Part shown: piece after piece, positions 57,801 through 64,000 of the stretch | Layout: every line of letters starts with the position of its first letter | Numbering within the stretch: position 1 is the first letter of the stretch | Source of the DNA: Pseudomonas fluorescens | Lineage (GTDB): Bacteria; Pseudomonadota; Gammaproteobacteria; Pseudomonadales; Pseudomonadaceae | Reading direction: 5' to 3' | Length of the DNA stretch: 64,000 nt | NCBI RefSeq assembly: GCF_902498185.1 | Contig: NZ_CABVIX010000009.1 | Span: 1-64,000 of the forward strand | Program-made: the position numbers and the translations under genes | The notes under the pieces: model-generated | Databases searched by the model: none | Seen by the model: only the letters and a program-made list of their open reading frames with translations | Told to the model about the DNA's origin: nothing

Positions 57801-60297
57801 TGCGAACGGGACTTTGCCTACCGAAATCTCCAACCATGCAACTCAAGTTGCTGGCGTCATGGTCGCCGCGAGAAACAGCGAGGGAGGTATTGGTATTGCT
57901 CACGAGGCCACCTTGGGCGGGCACTATCTTGCCAACAGCGGCGAAGACTTGGGCAGCCTGGGCCAGATGGTCAACTACGATATTGCCAACAACAGTTGGA
58001 GTTTTCGGACGGACTTCGCGCTTACCAGCTTGCAAAACGGGCAGATCACCACATCCACCGCTCTCGCTGCAAACGCCCGCTACGCGGCCGGTAATGGACG
58101 CGGCGGCCTAGGAACCGTCATTGTTGCGGCCGGCGGCAATACCCGTATAAAGGGCGGGAGCGCGCAGGGATCACTCACCAATAACAATCGCTTTACTATC
58201 GAAGTCGGTGCAATCAACGCCAAGAGCGACCTTTCGATACTGCAGGTGGCTTCGGCCCCTTTTTCCAATCCGGGGGCAAGTCTTCTGGTGTCAGCACCCG
58301 GAAGTAACGTGCTGTCCAGCAGTCATGCCTTGGAAACCGAGCGCGGCTCGATCGCAGGCCATGCCTACAGTTCTACACAAGGCACCAGTTTCGCCGCGCC
58401 CATTGTTTCCGGTGTCGTGGCGTTGATGCTGCAAGCTAACCCGAACCTGGGTTACCGGGATGTGCAGCAGATACTTTCGCTCTCGGCCCGGAAAGTCGAA
58501 GATCCTGCGAGCGAGTGGCGGACAAATGGTGCCCGCAATTGGAACGGCGGTGGGTTGCATGCCAGCCATGATTACGGCCTGGGTGCCGTCGATGCCCGCG
58601 CAGCAGTGCGTTTAGCAGAATCCTGGGCCCACCATGCGACCGCTGCGGATGAAAAGATTCTCTCTGTCGGCAGTGGAAAGCTAGCACGCCAGTTAGTCGC
58701 CGGAGAGGTGATCACAGCCGGCCTTTCGATGGATGCAGGTGTGCGCATTGAACATATCGAAATTGACCTTGATGCCACTGTGGGCCGTCTGGGTGATTTG
58801 ACTGTATCGCTGTTATCACCAGCGGGCACCCGAAGCATCCTGCTTGACCGATCAGGAAAAGCTCCGGCAGGTGAGAATGATGATGTGGGAAGCCTGCGCT
58901 CCGGAGAGTTCAAGTACCGCTTCATGTCTACGCACCACTGGGGAGAGACTTCTGAGGGCATCTGGACGCTGGAGGTATCTAATGCAGTCGGAGGATTGCC
59001 ACTGTCCTTGAACGAATGGGAGATGCATGCCTCCGGTAGTGCGGCGACCAGCGACGATACCTATTTTGTGACAGACGAGTACGCCCTTGCTGTACAGCTA
59101 CAACCGGAGCGGGCGATGCTGGACGACTCGGTCAATGGAACAGCCGGCGGCCGAAATACGCTGAACGCGGCAGCCGTAAGCGGTGATGTCTCGATCGACC
59201 TCGGCACGGGCGTGGCAAGCATCGCGGGTTCACCGCTGACGCTGGGTGCTGCCGCTGTCCAGAACCTCGTCACTGGCGACGGTAATGATACCTTGATCGC
59301 CGGTAAGGACGACGCACTGCTCGATGGTGGCCGCGGAAGAAACCGACTGGTCGGAGGCTCTGGACGTGACAGGTATGTCGTTCATCGCCGAATGACGGGC
59401 ACTGATGTCGTGGAAGGTTTCGAACTGGATCGAGAAGTCATCGACCTGGTGGGCTTTGGTGGCCAGCAGTTCAATAAACTGCAAATTGTGCAGCAGGACA
59501 GTTCGGTAAACATCTCGCTGGGCCCGGACCAGCTCCTGGTGCTTGCCAATCGTTCAGTCAACGAGCTGGAGTCCCGACATTTTGAATTCAAGGACACTAA
59601 TTCAGTGCCTGTGAATTATGTCGACAGCAGCGTTGTGGAGGCACCGTTGGAGCCTTTTCAAGGCCGAATCCTTCTCAGTGGCGGCGCCGGTGGGGTCAGT
59701 TACAGCACCGATGCACAAGGCAATTTCGTGGCTTCGCTCACGGGAACTGTCTATAGCCGAACAGATGCAGCCCCTGCAATGTTTGTAGTCGTCAAACAAG
59801 ACGGCGTCGATAACTATGCAAACGCCTTGCGTGGATTCAGACATGGCGTCGACAAGATTGACTTGAGCCAGACTGGCATCAGCAACTTCGATGATCTGGC
59901 TATCAGCAAGAAAAACCGGGCAACGCTCAACAACATCTCTCAGATACACGGCGTCTCTGTAAGCAGCCATAAGCTCAGAGAGGACGGCAGTATTGTAGAA
60001 CTTCTTTACCTGGACGCGCTGGAAACAGCGCAGCTTGGCCGTGAAGATTTCATATTTGCTCAACCCGCGCTGGCAACTGTAGAGGCCTCTGTGTCTGATA
60101 TCCCGATTACTGCCATGCAAATGGTGGTTGACTCTCCGATTCTCATAGACCGTTCGAGCACTGCGCAGTCCGACGCCCCAAATCTAGCAAATCTCATCGA
60201 TTCAATGGCGGCATTCGCGCCGGCGTCGCTATCTTCATCCCACTTCAATGAGGTGCAGCCACAAAGCTGGCATTCGATGATCGCGGTCAGCGCCTAA
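54850..60297 (+). CDS. Type I-secreted RTX protein with kexin-like S8 protease and P domain
   Basis: An 1815-aa protein without Sec signal. Residues 1-220 are unassigned. About 345-480 is a Ca-binding domain with EF-hand-like loops (VDANSDGAITPDD, DANHDGRSDEAEL). About 580-730 contains RTX-type repeats (GGGGNDVLVGGSG, GSGNDVF), and about 810-915 an Ig/cadherin-like linker. About 918-1260 is a subtilisin/kexin protease with His996 (NHATQVAG), oxyanion Asn1097 (AAGGN) and Ser1180 (GTSFAAP). About 1270-1397 is a P/Homo B domain (LGDLTVSLLSPAGTRSILL). About 1475-1515 is another RTX block, then a C-terminal export region. The catalytic Asp position reads FEPGG (Glu952). P. putida KT2440 has a related subtilase beside the same ABC/HlyD/TolC genes. 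Confidence 0.93.
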   Translation: MQRLNSDDLALARSALAERGPAGMYAILSERGDRYAVLANGVARGDSISGLAAIDYMKTRAAEVGFIMQESDVQKIRSDMASGYLRILEKKQQDGEVSVALKLSEIWELHNETFGANGLPRDAWTLDPVLRTMEAKSRDAYWGIVLSGAGDAAEELMLAIKTDRHMSLAAAIAPPEERALAQAWLLRFDSPSGIASTIGAATKVVIKQVTQAISETFGLTPDPVPNSPVEIQITPSEESRRQIRGEDEAREDVSNGFVEKRLTHGIAFNDGTLSKTDFTSAQMGGLATGGLRPGELQRDPNVRPNEYLSQFYRDTPNPEQPDYSLHNAVVGNGLSALTTTNVYVDPLLLDLSGQGAGLTAIEDGVLFDVDNSGSVRRTGWADRVTGMLVHDEGTGGIRNISQLFSEYYGGKAGLHGSPGETPFKDGFAALASVDANSDGAITPDDPIWSALKVWVDANHDGRSDEAELQPLQTHGITAVSFGKVQPVNETRQGNQLLARGSFIINGVEREVLAVKFLADTVSNQIQPQETGTRLTSSSGLISRTAFVSHKLEGDNLDAGVLGVDNVYGSIGNDVLTAAATGSWLVGGAGSNTYVGGSGNDVFVISASDDQGNIRGNGGRDTVLIVGDQGVGLNLAEAGVTIAQGGRGPAILASGGQRGVFIKGGSGDSLLIGGGGNDVLVGGSGRNNIIGGSGKAVIYAGPNGDTIQASDGGSIIYAGGGPDQIKGGPADDVIEAGRGNAVIDGGNGLNVLTVHGTHDEYVITRTDAGYQVADSVAERDGTLSLTNIQRLSFSDISAVNLTGANAIPVADTLAPDQLLKPDDASSIIPAAVLLANDQLLNATGPLRIAAVSDARGAIVTLTEQGDVRILAEPGHTGNLSFRYEVVDALGNPSLTVVDTATGETAPMRATVNLRTNQAISDPLVSRQWYLNEINVLPVWEDYTGKGIRIGQFEPGGQFAVSPEVFDINHPDLKSNVDSVWLETQRANGTLPTEISNHATQVAGVMVAARNSEGGIGIAHEATLGGHYLANSGEDLGSLGQMVNYDIANNSWSFRTDFALTSLQNGQITTSTALAANARYAAGNGRGGLGTVIVAAGGNTRIKGGSAQGSLTNNNRFTIEVGAINAKSDLSILQVASAPFSNPGASLLVSAPGSNVLSSSHALETERGSIAGHAYSSTQGTSFAAPIVSGVVALMLQANPNLGYRDVQQILSLSARKVEDPASEWRTNGARNWNGGGLHASHDYGLGAVDARAAVRLAESWAHHATAADEKILSVGSGKLARQLVAGEVITAGLSMDAGVRIEHIEIDLDATVGRLGDLTVSLLSPAGTRSILLDRSGKAPAGENDDVGSLRSGEFKYRFMSTHHWGETSEGIWTLEVSNAVGGLPLSLNEWEMHASGSAATSDDTYFVTDEYALAVQLQPERAMLDDSVNGTAGGRNTLNAAAVSGDVSIDLGTGVASIAGSPLTLGAAAVQNLVTGDGNDTLIAGKDDALLDGGRGRNRLVGGSGRDRYVVHRRMTGTDVVEGFELDREVIDLVGFGGQQFNKLQIVQQDSSVNISLGPDQLLVLANRSVNELESRHFEFKDTNSVPVNYVDSSVVEAPLEPFQGRILLSGGAGGVSYSTDAQGNFVASLTGTVYSRTDAAPAMFVVVKQDGVDNYANALRGFRHGVDKIDLSQTGISNFDDLAISKKNRATLNNISQIHGVSVSSHKLREDGSIVELLYLDALETAQLGREDFIFAQPALATVEASVSDIPITAMQMVVDSPILIDRSSTAQSDAPNLANLIDSMAAFAPASLSSSHFNEVQPQSWHSMIAVSA

Positions 60298-60310
60298 ATA
60301 CATGCAATCG

Positions 60311-60350
60311 CAAAAGCGGCATGCGCGGGTATCCCCGTGATATGCCGCTG
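60311..60350 (-). terminator. Hairpin terminator between convergent protease gene and tolC
   Basis: The stem AGCGGCAT / ATGCCGCT encloses a second stem, CGGG...CCCG. On the minus strand it is followed by TTTTG just after the tolC stop; on the plus strand it follows the protease stop by 18 bases. Likely a bidirectional terminator, stronger for tolC. Confidence 0.7.
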
Positions 60351-60357
60351 CCAGCCC

Positions 60358-61794
60358 CTACGGCGTGCGCTCGAAGTTCTTCGCCGCTTCCGCCGCCAGG
60401 TCCGGTGGGAGGAAATCCCGGTCCGGGTTGTAGTCTGCCTTGAGGAAGCGCCCGAGGTCCTGCAGGTCCTGCGGGCTCAAGGTGCCGGCAGACTGCTTGA
60501 GGCGCAGGTTGTCGAGGATGTAGTCGTAGCGGCTGTTGTTGTAGTCGCGCACCGAGGTGTACAGCTGGCGCTGTGCGTCCAGCACGTCCACGATGTTGCG
60601 GGTGCCGACCTGGTAGCCGATTTCGGTGGCCTCCAGGGCGCTCTGGTTGGAGATGATCGACTGCTTGCGCGCCTGCACCTGCTCGACGTCGGTGTTCACT
60701 GCGCGGTGCAGATTGCGGGTGTTTTCCACGACCTGGCGGCGCAGGCTTTCGCGCTGCTGCTCGGCCTGGTTCAAGCGCTGGTAGGCTTCGCGGACTTGCG
60801 AGCTGGTAAGGCCACCGCTGTAGATCGGGATGTTCAGCTGCAGGCCGATACTGGTCTGCTCGACGTCCCCGCCATAGCGCACTCCGGCCTGCGGCGCCGG
60901 GTTGGTGAAGCCGAGGCTGTCGTTGTCGCCTTTCTGGTAACGCGCCACCGCGTCCACCGTCGGCGCATGGCCGGCCTTGCGCTGGCGCAGGGTTTCCTCG
61001 GCGGCGTCAACGGCGTGGTTGGTGGCCAGCAGGTTGAGGTTCTGCCGCGCAGCGGTGTCGACCCAGGTCCTGGCGTCGTTGGGCGTCGGCACCAATACCG
61101 GCAGGGTGTGCACCACGCCCTGCAAGGATCCGTACTCGCGGTTGGTCAGGGTGACCAGCGCTTCGAAGGCGTCCTGCACATTACGCTCTGCAATGATCCG
61201 GTTGGCCCGTGCGGTGTCATAGCTGGCCTGGGATTGCAGCACATCGGTCTTGTCCGACAGGCCCACGTCAAAGCGTTCATTGGACTGGTCGAGCTGGCGC
61301 CGGAAGGCGGCCTCCTCGGCCTTGGTCGCGGCCAGGTTGTCCTGGGCACGCAGCACCGCGAAGTAGTTCTCGGCGGTCTGCAGGATCAGGTTCTGCTCGG
61401 TCGCCGAGAGCTCCAGCGCCGCCTGCTCGTTGACCGCCTCGGCCGCCTGCAGCTGGAACCAGCGGTCAGCGCGGAATACCGGCTGCGACAAGGTCGCGCT
61501 CCAGACGTTGCCGCTGCGGTTGGCGGTGATCGCCGGCTCGTCGAGCTTGGTGCGGGTGTTGGCCATTTCGGCACCGGCCGACAGGTTCGGCAGCAAGCCG
61601 GCCCGGGCCTGGGGCACGATTTCGCGGCGGGCGCCGTAGTCGGCGCGTGCAGCCGCCAGGTCAGCGTTGTTGCTCGCCGCTTCCTGGTAGACGCTGACCA
61701 GGTCGGTTTTCACCGTGGTGGGCACGTCCGCTGCCCAGGCCAGGCCATTCGACGCACAAGACACGGCAACGGCCAGTGAAAGTTTGCGCAGCAT
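60358..61794 (-). CDS. tolC: TolC-family outer-membrane channel
   Basis: A 478-aa outer-membrane efflux/secretion duct. A cleavable signal peptide (MLRKLSLAVAVSCASNGLAWA) precedes two repeats of the TolC fold, with long helices (SATEQNLILQTAENYFAVLRA, QREEVN-like segments) and strand NIPIYSGGLTSSQVREAY. The sequence EIGYQVGTRNIVDVLDAQR is a strong TolC motif. The ATG at 61794 with AAGGA upstream is chosen. It is convergent with the RTX protease gene and supplies the third component of that export system, besides serving RND pumps. Confidence 0.94.
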   Translation of the reverse strand: MLRKLSLAVAVSCASNGLAWAADVPTTVKTDLVSVYQEAASNNADLAAARADYGARREIVPQARAGLLPNLSAGAEMANTRTKLDEPAITANRSGNVWSATLSQPVFRADRWFQLQAAEAVNEQAALELSATEQNLILQTAENYFAVLRAQDNLAATKAEEAAFRRQLDQSNERFDVGLSDKTDVLQSQASYDTARANRIIAERNVQDAFEALVTLTNREYGSLQGVVHTLPVLVPTPNDARTWVDTAARQNLNLLATNHAVDAAEETLRQRKAGHAPTVDAVARYQKGDNDSLGFTNPAPQAGVRYGGDVEQTSIGLQLNIPIYSGGLTSSQVREAYQRLNQAEQQRESLRRQVVENTRNLHRAVNTDVEQVQARKQSIISNQSALEATEIGYQVGTRNIVDVLDAQRQLYTSVRDYNNSRYDYILDNLRLKQSAGTLSPQDLQDLGRFLKADYNPDRDFLPPDLAAEAAKNFERTP

Positions 61795-61955
61795 AGGGCG
61801 ATCCTTGAACGTTTGAATTTCTGAACTGTTGAGTATCGAGTGCCAGGCAGTGTAGTGGCGTGAGCATTTGGCAACAATCTGCCATTTGCGCCATTGATCA
61901 ATCCTGTGCATGGTTGCTTGGCTTTGGTGTTCAGACCAGTCTAGACTGGGCGCGT
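61795..61955. other. tolC-thiC divergent promoter region
   Basis: This stretch holds the presumed promoters of tolC and of thiC. AT-rich blocks are present, but I cannot name a confident -35/-10 pair. The thiC leader begins to its right with the TPP riboswitch. Confidence 0.4.

Positions 61956-64000
<2,045 letters not shown>

Overview
This window looks like chromosomal DNA of a Pseudomonas, most likely of the P. putida group. It is GC-rich throughout. Its gene order matches Pseudomonas neighbourhoods: metK and an ArsR-methyltransferase regulator, tktA-epd-pgk-fba, a cfcR-type c-di-GMP response regulator, putA/putP, the LPS-core block msbA/mig-14/dnpA/hldE/waaA, then tolC and thiC. A REP-type inverted pair lies after tktA. 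No rRNA, tRNA, CRISPR array, IS element or phage gene was found.

Layout. 1-2.5 kb: metK and its upstream ArsR-methyltransferase regulator (minus strand) behind a perfect 12+12 bp operator-like palindrome. 2.7-9 kb: Calvin/glycolysis genes tktA, epd, pgk, two small lipoproteins (one MliC-like) and fba. 9.1-12.1 kb: cfcR (REC-PAS-GGDEF-EAL), a YgjP-like metallopeptidase and a small winged-helix protein. 12.2-21.4 kb (minus): a YccS-like membrane protein, a BaiN/HI0933-type flavoprotein, dbpA, an mdtD-like MFS pump and a TldE/TldD-type pair. 21.4-24.6 kb: an accessory, partly decayed region with unknown small genes and gene fragments. 24.6-31.6 kb: a ZapE-like ATPase, trifunctional putA and divergent putP with an array of GTTGCA boxes between them. 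31.7-46 kb: rlmJ, then LPS-core and envelope genes (WapO-like carbamoyltransferase, glycosyltransferases, a kinase-like protein, an O-antigen-ligase-like protein, msbA, mig-14, dnpA, hldE). 45.5-50.2 kb: an unknown protein, an aldo/keto reductase, an FAD oxidoreductase, an SMR pump and waaA. 50.5-61.8 kb: a complete type I secretion set (HlyB-like ABC exporter, HlyD-like adaptor, unknown membrane-anchored protein, 1815-aa RTX/kexin-like serine protease, TolC). 62-64 kb: a TPP riboswitch and thiC, which runs off the end.

The most unusual stretch is 21.4-25.9 kb. It holds two extra, diverged copies of the 3' end of putA in the same orientation as the real one. One still encodes an in-frame C-terminal tail and stop. 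It lies directly against a nearly identical fragment of the 5' end of tldD. Next to the other copy is a fusion of an HpaB N-terminal fragment to a PaiB-like fragment. I read this as the scar of repeated insertion and recombination at the putA 3' end. The cargo still intact is a DUF4234-like membrane protein and an overlapping pair (230-aa soluble, 151-aa membrane) of unknown function.

The second notable system is the type I secretion locus. Its predicted substrate is a kexin-like S8 protease with a P domain, RTX-type repeats and a roughly 220-residue N-terminal region of unknown type. The alignment position of the catalytic Asp is Glu. A low-GC, membrane-anchored protein of unknown function is encoded directly upstream of it, inside the same gene run.
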